DNA of 64,000 bases, from positions 806,001 to 870,000 of the forward strand of contig CADCXA010000034.1 of NCBI GenBank assembly GCA_902806565.1, read 5' to 3'. The stretch comes from Hypoxylon rubiginosum (taxonomy: Eukaryota > Ascomycota > Sordariomycetes > Xylariales > Hypoxylaceae). Of the stretch, positions 22,321 through 33,616 are shown piece by piece (positions within the stretch are counted from its first letter, which is position 1; the number at the start of each line of letters is the position of its first letter). The translations under genes and the position numbers were made by a program. Under the pieces are notes generated by a model. That model was not told the DNA's origin, searched no databases, and was given only the letters and a program-made list of their open reading frames with translations.

Positions 22321-23820
22321 ATGAGCGAAACAGTTGTCGCCGTAGACGAGCTCGCCGAGCGGCGGACGAAACACCACGAGGCCGATGTCGTCGTAGTCGG
22401 TGCGGGCGTCTTCGGGTGCGCCATCGCCCATGCTCTAGCCGACCAGGGCAGGAGCGTCATCCTCCTCGAGCGATGGATGAAGGAACCGAACCGAATCGTC
22501 GGCGAGCTGATGCAACCCGGCGGCGTTAACTCCCTGAGGAAACTGGGTCTGGGGCACTGCATCGAAGACATCGACTCCGTGCCGTGTCACGGGTTCAACG
22601 TGTTCTACTACGGCGAGGACATCCGCATGCCGTACCCGAGAATACAAGGGCTCTTGGGGGCCTCGGGCGAGAAGGTGAGCGATAGCAAGGCGGGAGGAGA
22701 AGAATCGCCCAGGCCGCAGGGGCGAAGCTTCCACCACGGCCGCTTCATCACGCAGCTGCGGCGGGCGTGCCTCAAGCACCCCAACATCAGCGTGTTCGAG
22801 ACCGAGGCCGTCAGCACCATCAAGGGCGACCACAACCCCGAGATCCTGGGCGTCGAGACGCGCACGGCGAAGCCCGGCGCCGCGGGCGGCGAGAAGCAGG
22901 CCGACTGCTTCTTCGGGCAGCTGACCGTCGTGGCCGACGGCTACGCCTCGCGCTTCCGCAAGCAGTACATCGCCCAGGCGCCCGTCGTCCGCAGCAAGTT
23001 CTACGCGCTCGAGCTCCTCGACTGCGACCTGCCGAGCCCCGGGTACGGCCACGTCGTCATCGGCCCCGCCAGCCCCGTTCTCCTGTACCAGATCGGCTCG
23101 CGCGAGACCCGCGTCCTCGTCGACGTGCCCGAGCGCCTGCCCGAGGCCGCGCCCGCCCGCGGCGGCGTCCGCGGCTACATGGCCGACGTCGTCCTGCCCG
23201 CCCTGCCCGTCTCGGTCCGGCCCTCCTTCAAGGCCGCCCTCGACCGCGACGCCAAGATTCCTCAGAGCATGCCCAACAGCTGGCTCCCGCCGACCAAGCA
23301 GTCCGTGCCCGGGCTCGTCATCCTCGGCGACGCCATGAACATGCGGCACCCGCTGACGGGCGGCGGCATGACGGTCGCCCTCAACGACGTAGTCCTCCTG
23401 CGGGACCTGCTAGCCCCCTCGCGCATCCCGGACCTCGGCGACGCGGCCGCCGTCGGCCGCGCCATGCACGCCTTCCACTGGCGCCGCAAGCGCCTGACGG
23501 CCATCATCAACGTGCTGGCCATGGCGCTGTACGCCCTCTTCGCCGCCCGCAGCGCCGAGCTCGCCAAGCTGCAGCGCGGCTGCTTCGCCTACTTCCGCCA
23601 CGGCGTCACCCACGACCCCATGGGCCTGCTCGGCGGCCTCATCCCCGACCCGCTCGTGCTCGCCTACCACTTTTTTAGTGTTGCGTTCTTGGCCATCTGG
23701 CTCGACTGGAAGGCCGCCGGCCTCTGGAAGGGCCCGTTCCTCCTCTGGAACGCCTTCTGGATCCTCTGGACCGCTAGTCGCGTGTTTCTTCCTGTCATGT
23801 ACAGGGAGCTGCTCGTGTAG
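22321..23820 (+). CDS. ERG1: Squalene epoxidase (squalene monooxygenase)
   Basis: An intronless gene of 499 aa starting MSETVVAVDELAERR, the normal length. Motifs in order: dinucleotide-binding VVVVGAGVFGCAIAHALADQ (~28-47); the squalene epoxidase signature RIVGELMQPGGVNSLRKLG (~59-77); FAD-binding GDAMNMRHPLTGGGMTVALN (~336-355); and hydrophobic C-terminal helices that anchor it to the ER or lipid droplets. It converts squalene to 2,3-oxidosqualene with O2, NADPH and a P450 reductase, a committed step of ergosterol synthesis and the target of allylamines such as terbinafine. The central two thirds have almost pure G/C third positions while both ends do not. It converges on ALG5. Confidence 0.97.
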   Translation: MSETVVAVDELAERRTKHHEADVVVVGAGVFGCAIAHALADQGRSVILLERWMKEPNRIVGELMQPGGVNSLRKLGLGHCIEDIDSVPCHGFNVFYYGEDIRMPYPRIQGLLGASGEKVSDSKAGGEESPRPQGRSFHHGRFITQLRRACLKHPNISVFETEAVSTIKGDHNPEILGVETRTAKPGAAGGEKQADCFFGQLTVVADGYASRFRKQYIAQAPVVRSKFYALELLDCDLPSPGYGHVVIGPASPVLLYQIGSRETRVLVDVPERLPEAAPARGGVRGYMADVVLPALPVSVRPSFKAALDRDAKIPQSMPNSWLPPTKQSVPGLVILGDAMNMRHPLTGGGMTVALNDVVLLRDLLAPSRIPDLGDAAAVGRAMHAFHWRRKRLTAIINVLAMALYALFAARSAELAKLQRGCFAYFRHGVTHDPMGLLGGLIPDPLVLAYHFFSVAFLAIWLDWKAAGLWKGPFLLWNAFWILWTASRVFLPVMYRELLV

Positions 23821-24481
23821 CCCCTGGCTTTTACGCCGTGTAATATCAAGGGCGAGAGGACTAATGTAGCGAGACGAAAAGGGGAAAGAAGACACGGCAG
23901 AGAACTAATTTGCTCCTTGTAAGAGGAGCATGTTTGGGAAGGAACACGTAATATTATATCATGGAACGAGGTTTTCAGTGCCAGAGACATGATGGATATC
24001 TCTGCTCAAGCACATCAAAACATCCTGGATTTATTGGCCTGCGCGTTGCAGCGTAGGGTATGATAACTGACTAGGTCCTACGTCTTTATAGATATAGGTA
24101 GCCAAATATTTAATTATAATGATTCAAGAGCAACCATCCTTGCCAAGCTGTCTATCTATATATTAAAGTGTCTTGACTATTTCTGTATCATCGTCCGGCA
24201 TTTACCTCCTCGTCGTGACGGTCCCTGTAGCTTGTCTTATTATATGCCTCCCATGGACCTTGGACTTTTGAGATGAAGGCTACGGCACAAAGGGGCACAC
24301 GACCGGTAACCTTGTAGAGGATTACGAGAAAAAAAAAAGGGTAAGTATGGAATCTCTTTTTATTTTATTTTCGCGAGTATACATCGACGTTGTAATCTAC
24401 GCAATGCAGCAAATATGTGCTATCTAAGGATACTCTCTGACCCTCATCTGGGCCAGCCTAATCCTCGTAGCCTGTATGGCC
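23821..24481. other. Convergent 3' region, ERG1 / ALG5
   Basis: Shared 3' flanks, AT-rich, with an A10 run near 24330. No gene or structured RNA is recognised. Confidence 0.45.
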
Positions 24482-25765
24482 CTATGTTAATCGTCTCCGA
24501 TACACGCCCATCATCCAGCTAGCTCTCAGCACGGCGAGGCCGACGGCCATCTTAATGCTGTCCTGTATGACGTTGAGCTTGCTGCCGCCGACTTCGTGCC
24601 AGTCGACGGGCACCTCGGCGACCTTGATGCCGGGGCTGCTGCCGATGGCGGCGCCGTCGTGGCCGCGGACGGGGACGGCGGGGGCCGACTCGGCGAGCAT
24701 GAGCATCTCGATGTCGAAGATCCAGCCCTCGGCGTGCATGTAGGGGACGACGTGGGGCAGGGCCGCGCGCGTGAAGAGCTTGAAGCCGCACTGGGTGTCG
24801 CGCAGGCGCGAGGTGGCGGGCGGCGTGAGGACGGCGAGGACGACGTGGAAGGACCGCATGAGGAAGTTGCGCAGGGCCGAGCGCCGGACGACGGCGTCGC
24901 TGCCGACGAGGTGGCCGCGGCTGCCGATGGCGACGCCGCGACCGCCGCCGTCGACGACCTCCTCGCAGCCCTCGAGGAGGCGGCCGAGGTCGCCGAACCG
25001 GGTGGCGCCGTCGGCGTCCGCGAAGAGCGCGTACTGGCCGCGCACGTGCCGCAGCCCGTGCGTCACGCCGCCGCCCTTGCCGCGGTTCCGCTCCAGCGTC
25101 ACCACCCGCAGCACGTCGTGCAAGGCGTGCTCGCGCGCGAACTCGAGCGCCACCTGCACCGTCCGGTCCCTGCTGCCGTCGTTCACGATGAGGATCTCGT
25201 AGCCCGACAGGTCCTCCTCCTCCCGCTGCGCGTTCTTAGCGTGCTTGCGAGTAGTAGGGGTAGGAGTCTTGGGAAGCGCGTTCGGGTTTGGACGAGGGTC
25301 GCGGCCGAAGGTCGAGTCGAGGTATTCGACGGCTTCTTTCAGGGTCGGCAGGATGCGGTCCTCCTCGTTGTACGCCGGGAACACGACGCTCATGCGCACT
25401 TCGGCGGGCTCGATGGACCCGGTATCCGCGATGTCCAGCTCGGTAGGGTCGTCATTCTTGCTTCGGGCCTCGCTCGCGTGACGGTCCGCTAGCCATCGGT
25501 CATGCCAGCATGGCAGTTGTCGCGTAGCCGTACCCGTAGGCGTCGTAGTGATGTACGTCTTTTCGGATGGAAGAACAGGGCGGGGTTTCGGCGCGATGAG
25601 ATGCAGGATAGCATAGAGCTGTGTCGAGGTTAGCTTGGATAGAAGCTGCTAGTTATGGAGGAGGGAATCGCATACACCGTAGAAAGCGAATACGATCAGC
25701 GCAAGAAACGCCGCGAATAGAGTATGCGGAGGCGTCTCCTTCAGTGTAGACGTAAGCAGATCCAT
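24482..25765 (-). CDS. ALG5: Dolichyl-phosphate beta-glucosyltransferase
   Basis: Two exons on the minus strand (25765-25676 and 25618-24482; 57-bp intron) give 408 aa. Exon 1 encodes the N-terminal membrane anchor (LFAAFLALIVFAFYG). The GT2 domain begins MSVVFPAYNEEDRILPTL, followed by EILIVNDGSRDRT, RNRGKGGGVTHGLRHVRG and the metal-binding ALFADADGATRF. SRGHLVGSDAVVRRS and RDTQCGFKLFTR then match ALG5. The enzyme makes Dol-P-Glc on the cytosolic ER face for the last three glucoses of the N-glycan precursor. An unusual low-complexity insert (PRPNPNALPKTPTPTTRKH) separates the first two GT2 motifs. The gene is very GC-rich in exon 2 and converges on ERG1. Confidence 0.96.
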
Positions 25766-28700
25766 TGCTGCGACCGCAAACAGCGACAGGAATTTAAGTG
25801 GACGGAAACGGCCACATCGGAAGCCCTTTGTTGAATGGGGATGCGACAGTAAATACACGCTTTGTCTTGGTTCCCACGTATCCTTGATGTTCCTTGAGAG
25901 TCGAGAGATGGGCGATGGGCGATGGGCGATGAGCGTTGACAGAATTTAGCCACGGTCGGTTTCTTGTTTGCACCCGTCACCTGCCAACGCCCAAACGATA
26001 AGACAAGGAAAATATTCTTGAGTTTGCTCCTTTTACTTGCAAAGTTGGAATAGCATCCTCTGCATCTGCATACCTATGTATGCATCTACACACTTCAATG
26101 GGTTGAGCTTACGTATCTTATCAGTCCTAGACGTCGCGTTTGACAAAGAAGCCACGTCTCTGGGGCTACCTGGCTACCCAATCAGAACGCTCTATGTTTC
26201 AGCAATTGACTTTAGCTTAAGGACCTATCCGTAAGGAGTTTAGCAGCTGAAAGACCCCTAAAGATCGACGCAGAAGTGATAAACTAACCCCACAGTACCC
26301 GAGAGCCTCCATCCCAACTCTCGGTACTTGGATAGTCTTGGCTCCCATCCTTGCCTTCAATCCATTCTGTTTTATCCTGCCTGTTTCATATTTGTCTTAG
26401 CCTTACGTGTTTCTCATTAAGCAATTATTACCGTGCTGTGAATTATTATGAAGACCGTCTTCGTCTTGTCTTATGTCTCCGTGATTTCTCTGCTCAGGTA
26501 GGCAACCTCTTATATCCAACACACATTCATCGCCTAGAACTTAGCTAACAATAACATGGTTTCCAAGTCTAGGGCGCTATAAAGCAAAGGTGTGACTTAT
26601 TTTCATGAGAAGATGCCTCTAAGTAGATAGGTACAAAATAACTAGAGTCTCGAGTAAACATGTCAATCGTCTCAAGCCAAGCATTATATTTGGCATGTTC
26701 AAAATTGACAACATCGGGAAACCTTGCATTTAGCAACTCAGAATATAGATAGGTATCTATAAGTTATAATACCGAGGTACGTTGAAGTATACTTACATAT
26801 GCGTCTATTAAGTTAGACGAACATACATATACCTACATGTACCTACCTACAAATATAGGTATGTAGGTATGTAGGTTCTACTTGAACACTTTACCCAGAT
26901 ATGGGTGTTATTCAGTAACACGATCTTGAATTCTCGATCATAGTCGAGTTCTTTCAGAAGCTCAGAAACTAGCCGAATCCAGTAGATACATATTCCCCCC
27001 CAAAGATATGAGCCCGAGGTGATGTATTTCCCCTTTATAACCTGAGCAGTGTTTCATTGTCCCCATGGCAAGCTTCTTGCATATGTATTTATTGTTCGTA
27101 CACTTTTCGTTGTGTTTTCGAGATATCAGTCCCCGCAGAGTACTTTAACAGGAAGTACCCATTGCAATGGTTCGAAGATTTATTCGACTATCGTGCTCTC
27201 TAGCATTGAGCGCTTATGCATTCAGTGATGAAATTAAACGGTAAAATATATGTCCTCTCCGCCTTCAGAGAGACTAAAAACAATATATTGGGCTTTTTGT
27301 TCAATTATGGCCTGATGCATTTACGCGAAGAGGCAGTACCTCCTGTGGACAAGGTCATGATAGGACCACTACAATCCTTGTAGTGACCTATGAAGCAGAT
27401 ATGCTAAGTGGTTTATATTTTTTTTTTTTTTTTCATTTTTCTAATCTATATCAAACGCCTAATCACTGGATTTAGGGGGGAGGGAAACACGCAGTTAGCT
27501 ACATGCATGCGACCTCCCAAATATTTGACGTGCAGCGCAAACAGCTGCAATGAACCGATGGAAAAAAAAACCGAAGTAGCAGAATGCGACAAATGCTGCT
27601 GCCTGCGGTCATGTAACCTTCCAAATCCTTATCTCGCTTCGAGAATCTGACTCTGAACAAATTTCGAACAAAGGCGTGCTTGACGATAAACCACCTCAGA
27701 AGGGACGTAGGTAGATATGTAGATATTACGCCAAGAACCTGAACTTACGATGTTTCGAAAGGAGACGCTGCCGACTACGGAAAGATGACGGTCCAAACCC
27801 ACACGCACTCGTATGGTTAGAATGTATGACCGGCATGAAGTAGCTATCAGGAGAGTGCTTATATAGGTAGGACCACGTTGCACGCCTGAGAAGCTATCAT
27901 AGGTGACAACTTGAGTCAACCGACGCAGCCACGTAGAAACTGTGTCCACTCGAAACCTCTCAGCTCGTGTCCGTGACGATAGCCAAGTCCAAAAATGGAA
28001 CGGGCCCCCAAGTTAATCAATATCGTTGCACGTCAAACGTACATGTGCAGAAGTTTCAGCTTGCCCCCCTTGTCAATTGCAAGCTGCCTTAGATAGGTCA
28101 CTGTGCGTATTTGGATAGAAGGACCCGGCGCCTCGGGTGGCGAGAGACTATCGTTGCGAAGCGACCTGGTAGCGAGATTTTCGCAGTACGGACTTTTGGT
28201 TCGGGCGCCGATGGCCGTCCAATGAAGGTACGGGCTGCCCAAAAAGGGGCATGCCAATACCACGGTTATCTCCGTTCTTCGTGGGCATCAAAAAGGCTAT
28301 TAGCGTACCGAAGATATCACATATCACATCCTCGAGCCCAATGAGAAAAAAAAAGGGGGGGGGGGGAGCCATGGGTGGAAATGCGGCTGATGCTGCAATG
28401 CAGCTCGCTGAGTCCAACGAAGTCGACTTCCGATCCCGTGCGAACCCCCACGGCCCCAGCGCAACATTTTGCCAATCGCCCAGAGAAGCGAGCGCCTAAG
28501 GTTGTGCCGCGTTCGGTCCTTGGAGGGGAGGGAGGAATCTGGAATACGGGGATCTTCTCAAGGATAGCTTACGACCGGCTCGAAGCGAACGAGTCGAATA
28601 TCAGAAATAAGAGGGGACAACAACACGCTCACGGTAGAAACCCAAGTACGTATATAAGATCAAGCAGCTCGGCAGATAGGCAACTAAGATACATATAAAT

Positions 28701-29654
28701 GGGTATCTTGGGCTCGGGAGAGAACAAACCTATGTTCGAGCCGTTCCTGAAGTTATGATATTCGAAACCGAAATCTCGCCTTAAGTTGGCCTATATATGA
28801 CCTACTGAAGGGTACGAAATGCAGAGCTGTCAATGTAGGACGAGAGGCAGGTATTTCCGAGCTTATGTACCTAGGTACTTACTTGGTGCATTCTGCTACC
28901 ACCTACCTGCATGTAGCAGGAAATAGGTACATGTATATCTCGGTAATGTATCCTGAATGTACCTATATGTAGATATGTACAATGTATGTATGCATGTGTA
29001 GGTAATGTAGGGGGGAAACTCGGCCGAACTATGATTAGCAACGGGTGAGATTCTAGAACCCACAATGGCGGCATCTGGCACTAAAGCCATATCCACCCTA
29101 TTCTAGCCCCCCTTCATAGATAGTATCACGTAGGCCACTGCCGAAGGCCGTAGGCACGAGGCAGTCCAGTCGTCTAATAGTCTCAGCATGTCGCTAATAA
29201 CGCGGCCGTGGCTGGTAAATGAAGAGAGGGAGAAAAAGAGGCGGAAGATCCTATGTTAGGTAGATAGGTAGACAAGTCATATTGACATGACAGGTCTGAG
29301 ATCTCCAACGAAAAGTAGACAGAGCAAACAGACGGAATGGAATTCATATTAGTCATTGTCTGATATGTAGCCAAATCGCTCCCCTAAGCTCGCTAGTAAC
29401 CAATATAGCATGTAACGATCCCTTATCCCCAGATGGCAGGTTTCCTTCCGGGGGAGGCCTACCCTTAGCAAAACCTCAAGTGGCGGGTAAAAGGAGGAGA
29501 CGAACCTCCCTGCTCGCCGTCAAACGGAAACTGTATTACAACGAAGGTCATGTTCAAACGGATATCGCTATCCCTTAGGTATATAGTGGGTGGATATGAA
29601 TGTCGACGGGTTTCGTATATGTTACAGGATAATATGTATCTCAATCCGTGGCAC
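25766..29654. other. 3.9-kb gene-poor intergenic region
   Basis: No recognisable protein family. It is rich in TACCTAC/GTAGGTA words (dense at 26810-26880 and 28865-29005), with a T15 run near 27420-27434, the A9G12 tract at 28346-28366 and one TACCTAGGTA at 28868-28877. A 25-codon ORF at 27167-27244 (MVRRFIRLSCSLALSAYAF) looks like a secretion signal ending at a possible splice donor. It is not called as a gene, but see the findings. Confidence 0.5.
28346..28366. repeat. A9-G12 homopolymer tract
   Basis: Nine A followed directly by twelve G in intergenic DNA. A likely site of length variation or assembly uncertainty. Confidence 0.9.
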
Positions 29655-31152
29655 TTAGTGGGCAGTGACGACGGAAGATTTGGAGCCGAACCGAAACGAC
29701 CATCGTGCTTTTTCATTAGGCTTCGCATCCGGATTCTTGCTCAGTCTTCTCGTAGTTTTTCGCCCGGATTCCGAGACTGGAGTGACGATAACCTCGCCGG
29801 TATTTTTATGATGGGTAGTGCGGTCTATCCGGTTGGAATCAATGGTCGTAACGGAATTAGCAGTCGTGCCTAGCCTGTCCGGGCGTACCGTCTCAACCGA
29901 CATTCTAACTCCACTGTCGTCGCTCTTCGGTGGTCTGGATTTGGATAGCCTGCGTCTCTTCCTCTGCGCAGGGGCGCTTGGAGGGACTATACCATGTCCG
30001 CTTAGCGTGGCGGCAATGATTTCGAGTGACGTCCTGCGACGTTCAGTCGAAACATGCAGTTGTGTTGGTGAGTGAGGGATAGTGACAGATTCTGTCTCGT
30101 CGTGGGCCCGCTCCGAGGCGTGGTAAGGTTCTCTAGTGAACCGACCGGGTCCGCGGGTCATGGCGTAGGGCGGCATAGGAGGTGCGATGGCAAGGCCAAT
30201 AGATTCTATAGATGAGGCAGAGGAAAAATTGCCAGACGTAGAGAACGAAGCCGTCGAGTTCGGCCGTCCCGAAGTTGCAGATATATATGGTACGGACGCA
30301 TCCGAACTAAGGGCACGCCTATTCAGGGGACGAGGTGCTGAAAAATAAGTGCTTTGAGCCGGAGGCGGATAGTGCCGGTCAGGTTTGGCAGGAGCTTCAG
30401 CATTCGGTCGGGAACCGGTTAAGGGCATACGGTTAGAAGTCTCGCTCGAGGAGGAAGAGCTTTTCTGGGAAAGGCTCGGTTGATGGCTGACAATCTCGGG
30501 ACCGTGACTCGGAGCCACATTCCCAAGCTCCAGCTCGTCGTCAGAATTATTGGAGTTTCCCGAGCTCCCACTAAGAGACAGACCTGCGAAACGGTCAGAA
30601 AGAATCATCCATATGTATCCGCGTAGATTTTCTACCTTTACTCGACACGGCGCTTGTTTGGGCGGGGGATGACCTCGAAACGGAACTTGCCAAAGGATGT
30701 ATATACTCTGGTTCCTTCCCCTTCGCACTTTTGGGCTGGCCAAGCTGGCCAAGCTGGCCGAAATAGTCATGGCCTTCTTGAGGGCCACCCAGCTGCTCGC
30801 GCCAAGAAGAAGGTATGTTGCCATAGCTGTAGTTCTTGGGGAGCGGCACGACTGGGGTTGCGTAAACGGACGCGTAAGAGACATAGGACATGGAGCTTCC
30901 AACCCGTGGCATCCCAGCTAAGTTGGCCTCACTAGCTGCCATAGCAGTTCTCCGCTTGTTCTGTTCCATGATCTTGGGTCGGTCGGCATGCTTCCAGCCA
31001 GGAGGGGCTCCTGATAAAGCGTCAAGTGCAGCATGAGTAACTACATGCTTATAGGGTAACTTGACAGCCTCCTCTTTCACTTTTTCCGCCTTCTTTGCGT
31101 TGTGTTCTTTAGCCTGTGCCCGACCTCGCCTGATCAACGAGAATACCGACAT
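29655..31152 (-). CDS. Conserved fungal hypothetical protein, Ser-rich
   Basis: Two exons on the minus strand (31152-30636 and 30583-29655; 52-bp intron, GTAGAA..CAG) give 481 aa. The first ~80 residues (MSVFSLIRRGRAQAKEHNAK, then LPYKHVVTHAALDALSGAPPGWKHADRPKI) look like a conserved globular or helical module. The rest is low-complexity and Ser/Thr/Pro-rich with basic clusters (QRKRRRLSKSRPPK near residue 395) that could act as nuclear localisation signals. No enzymatic motif, signal peptide or membrane segment is visible. The layout suggests a disordered regulatory or scaffold protein. The function is unknown. Confidence 0.75.
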
Positions 31153-31508
31153 GATGAACCAGGCCTGCTCCTAGATGGGATAGCAGAGGCGAGATAAATC
31201 TGAAGGTCTAGGATAAGGGTGAAAACATAAGCCTGTAGGAAGCGGCCAAGCTCGTGGGTCGAAGCCAACACAAGCGAAGGCCAATGATGCCGACTGTGGT
31301 CGTATTGGCGAGACACTGGTAGTCCGAGTGGGCTAGGCGGTAGCTGTCTTCCAAGATGGGTAGGCAGGCTAGATAGTTCCGTGATATGATCTAAGCCCCG
31401 AGATGGAACTATGCCCAGGATCCGCTGTCTAGGTAAGGAGCAGAATAAGGGAGGGTGTTGTTTAATCCTTGCTGCGTTGCATGGTGAAGACTAGGAATAA
31501 GAGAGAGA

Positions 31509-31541
31509 GGGGGGGAGGGAGGAGGGAAGGAGGAGGGAGGG
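31509..31541 (+). repeat. G-rich purine tract with G-quadruplex potential
   Basis: An uninterrupted purine stretch with G runs at 31509-31515, 31517-31519, 31524-31526, 31535-31537 and 31539-31541. Four runs of at least three G with short loops satisfy the usual G4 pattern. It lies ~360 bp upstream of the minus-strand gene starting at 31152. Confidence 0.6.
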
Positions 31542-32052
31542 AGAGCGCGCAGGAGGAAAAGAGCATATGAGTTGCAGAGTAAGAGAAGGCGTAGGTTATT
31601 AATATTAACAGGCAACTGAGGTAAAGACTTAAGGATCGAGCCTCGGCGCTCCGAGGACAGCACCAGTATTTTATGCAAACGGACTCAAGGCTAGTACCTA
31701 TGCTAGCGTGAACGGCGTACGCACAGGAGGAAACTCTGGTGGTGCTTGCTGACAGACTCGATCGGGGGATGGAACTGTGACTGGGACTTCAGGGTTCGCG
31801 CGAAGTGGTAAGATAGGGCGCAGGTACTTCTTAGCTCTTAGCCAAGTAGATAGATCCGTTAGGGTTCCAAAGAATAGAGAAGAGGAAGCAGGCATTTGAA
31901 GAATAAAATGGCAGAATGGACAGTTATTATTACCCCAACGAGACAAAGTCGGGTTCGCTTATCATCCAACGTCGCATCGACTCTTCATCCCGCACGATTT
32001 AGCGCGGTAGGTACAGTACATACCTCATACATAGTACAAGTATGTAGAGATA

Positions 32053-32088
32053 CCTCCTATGCCTCCTATGCCTCCTATGCCTCCTATG
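32053..32088. repeat. Minisatellite (CCTCCTATG) x4
   Basis: Four perfect copies of the 9-bp unit CCTCCTATG in intergenic DNA. Confidence 0.96.
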
Positions 32089-32508
32089 CACGAGCATCCT
32101 ACTGGGAGGGAGGTAGGTAGAGTCTCGTATTCCGCGCCTGGCCCCCCTCGCCCCTCGTCCCTTGTCCATCTTCCCCCTCTGCCCCCCTGGAAACCACACT
32201 TGACGTCTGCACGTATGTATTGTACGATGTATGTATGTAAGTGGAAGCCATGGCGTCTGTTGGCTTGCGTTGGCTTCGCTGGACCGCACGCTATCAACTT
32301 TACTGGTTCAGCTTATGCACTGGCTCGCAACACGACGAAGAAAAATCCAGGCCCATAGGCTTTGCACAAGATAGCGCTACGTTAGGACATTAGCGCATTG
32401 CTGTAGGAGAAGGGAAACATTAACCCTCGACGTCGAAGAAAACATTGTAAACCCCCAAAATCCTTAATCAGCATTGAAGAATGCGATAATGTTAAAGTAT
32501 GGGGTAGG

Positions 32509-32538
32509 TACCTACATGTATGTAATTACATGTAGGTA
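32509..32538. repeat. Inverted repeat, perfect 12-bp arms TACCTACATGTA
   Basis: TACCTACATGTA (32509-32520) and its exact reverse complement (32527-32538) flank a 6-bp spacer, TGTAAT. It is built from the same TACCTA/ACATGT words that recur in other spacers. Confidence 0.95.
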
Positions 32539-33103
32539 TTTTAGTGAAATAAATGTCTTCGCTTAGTGAGCTTAGGTTAGGTACTTGCGCGGGAAGTATA
32601 GCATAGTACACAGACACATAACCCACGGATAAGCGAATATCCCTCATTCATGTATTTTTACAATACTACTACCTACAAGCATACCTAGATATGTACATAT
32701 CTGGTTAGTCACATAAATAAAAGGGGCTTAGAGTCCAGATACTACCCACCGAAACCCAGACCTACATTTCCTGCTAGAATAGAGACAATGGATATCTGAA
32801 GAAAATGTCTATCTTTGTATCATTTTCTAGAACTATTAACCTTCCAGAGCCTATATTTACCCCGGAATAATAAAACAAAAGGAGCCCAGAAAATGCAAAC
32901 CGGTCGAGTGTTAGGCATTTAGGTTACCTAGTGGTTAGTTAGAAGGGTCATGTCCTGGTAATAAATATCCGTAAATACCTTTACGCCTCCATCATCTATA
33001 CATATTACTTCTCTCCGGCTTTAATTTTACTATACCAAAATATCTCCCTATAAAAATATCAGCAAGGTATTGGAATATTCGAGTGTGTAAAGCCAATATA
33101 ACT

Positions 33104-33105
33104 AA

Positions 33106-33138
<33 letters not shown>

Positions 33139-33140
33139 TT
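33104..33140. repeat. A20 followed by (TA)n
   Basis: Twenty consecutive A, then about seven TA units and TTT. A simple-sequence tract, possibly an old poly(A) or retroposon tail, though nothing recognisable precedes it. Confidence 0.93.
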
Positions 33141-33616
33141 CAAATAGACCTTCATATATGACCAACTTGACCTTGAATCGATTATAGTCGGCTGATCTAT
33201 ATGTATGTTCCTGACTTGTGTAAATCGGCGGTTACAGCCACACCATCATATGAATTACTTAAGTCCTATGCTCAGTGAACAATTAGAAGTCCGTGTGGAG
33301 CGTCGGCTAGGAAAAAGGAAGCTGGTAATCGTTAGGACAAAGGTTAGTACCGAATGCGACGCTTTATTCATGTCGTAGATTACAGCGGATGATGACTTCT
33401 TTGTGTACGGATACCTACCTATATGTATTGAAAGTATGCGGGATCTCGGAAAACTATATTGACTGTAAGGACTTTTACTAGTATTTCCTACGTTATCAAA
33501 GTCATACAATCGCTTAAAATATTACCAATAGACTGAACAGCAACATGAACCAAAACACACCGTATGTTGATCCATAAATTCTTATATCTTACACAGTGAC
33601 TAAACTTCTAGGCAGT

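Larger units (their letters stand above)
31153..33616. other. 2.5-kb repeat-rich intergenic region
   Basis: No coding segment recognised. It holds a purine/G-rich tract (31509-31541), a 9-bp minisatellite (32053-32088), a perfect 12-bp-arm inverted repeat (32509-32538) and A20(TA)n (33104-33140). The 32.4-33.5 kb part is AT-rich. Confidence 0.55.

Noticed and set aside
22435..23678. Long antisense and off-frame ORFs over ERG1
   Set aside because: Same GC3 effect; no family signature and no start or splice context.
24596..25492. 298-codon plus-strand ORF opposite ALG5
   Set aside because: Composition biased to Gly/Asp/Val/Ala/His, a mirror of GC-rich codons in ALG5.
33104..33140. A20 tract as the tail of a retroposon
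   Set aside because: No recognisable element body or target-site duplication precedes it; kept only as a simple repeat.
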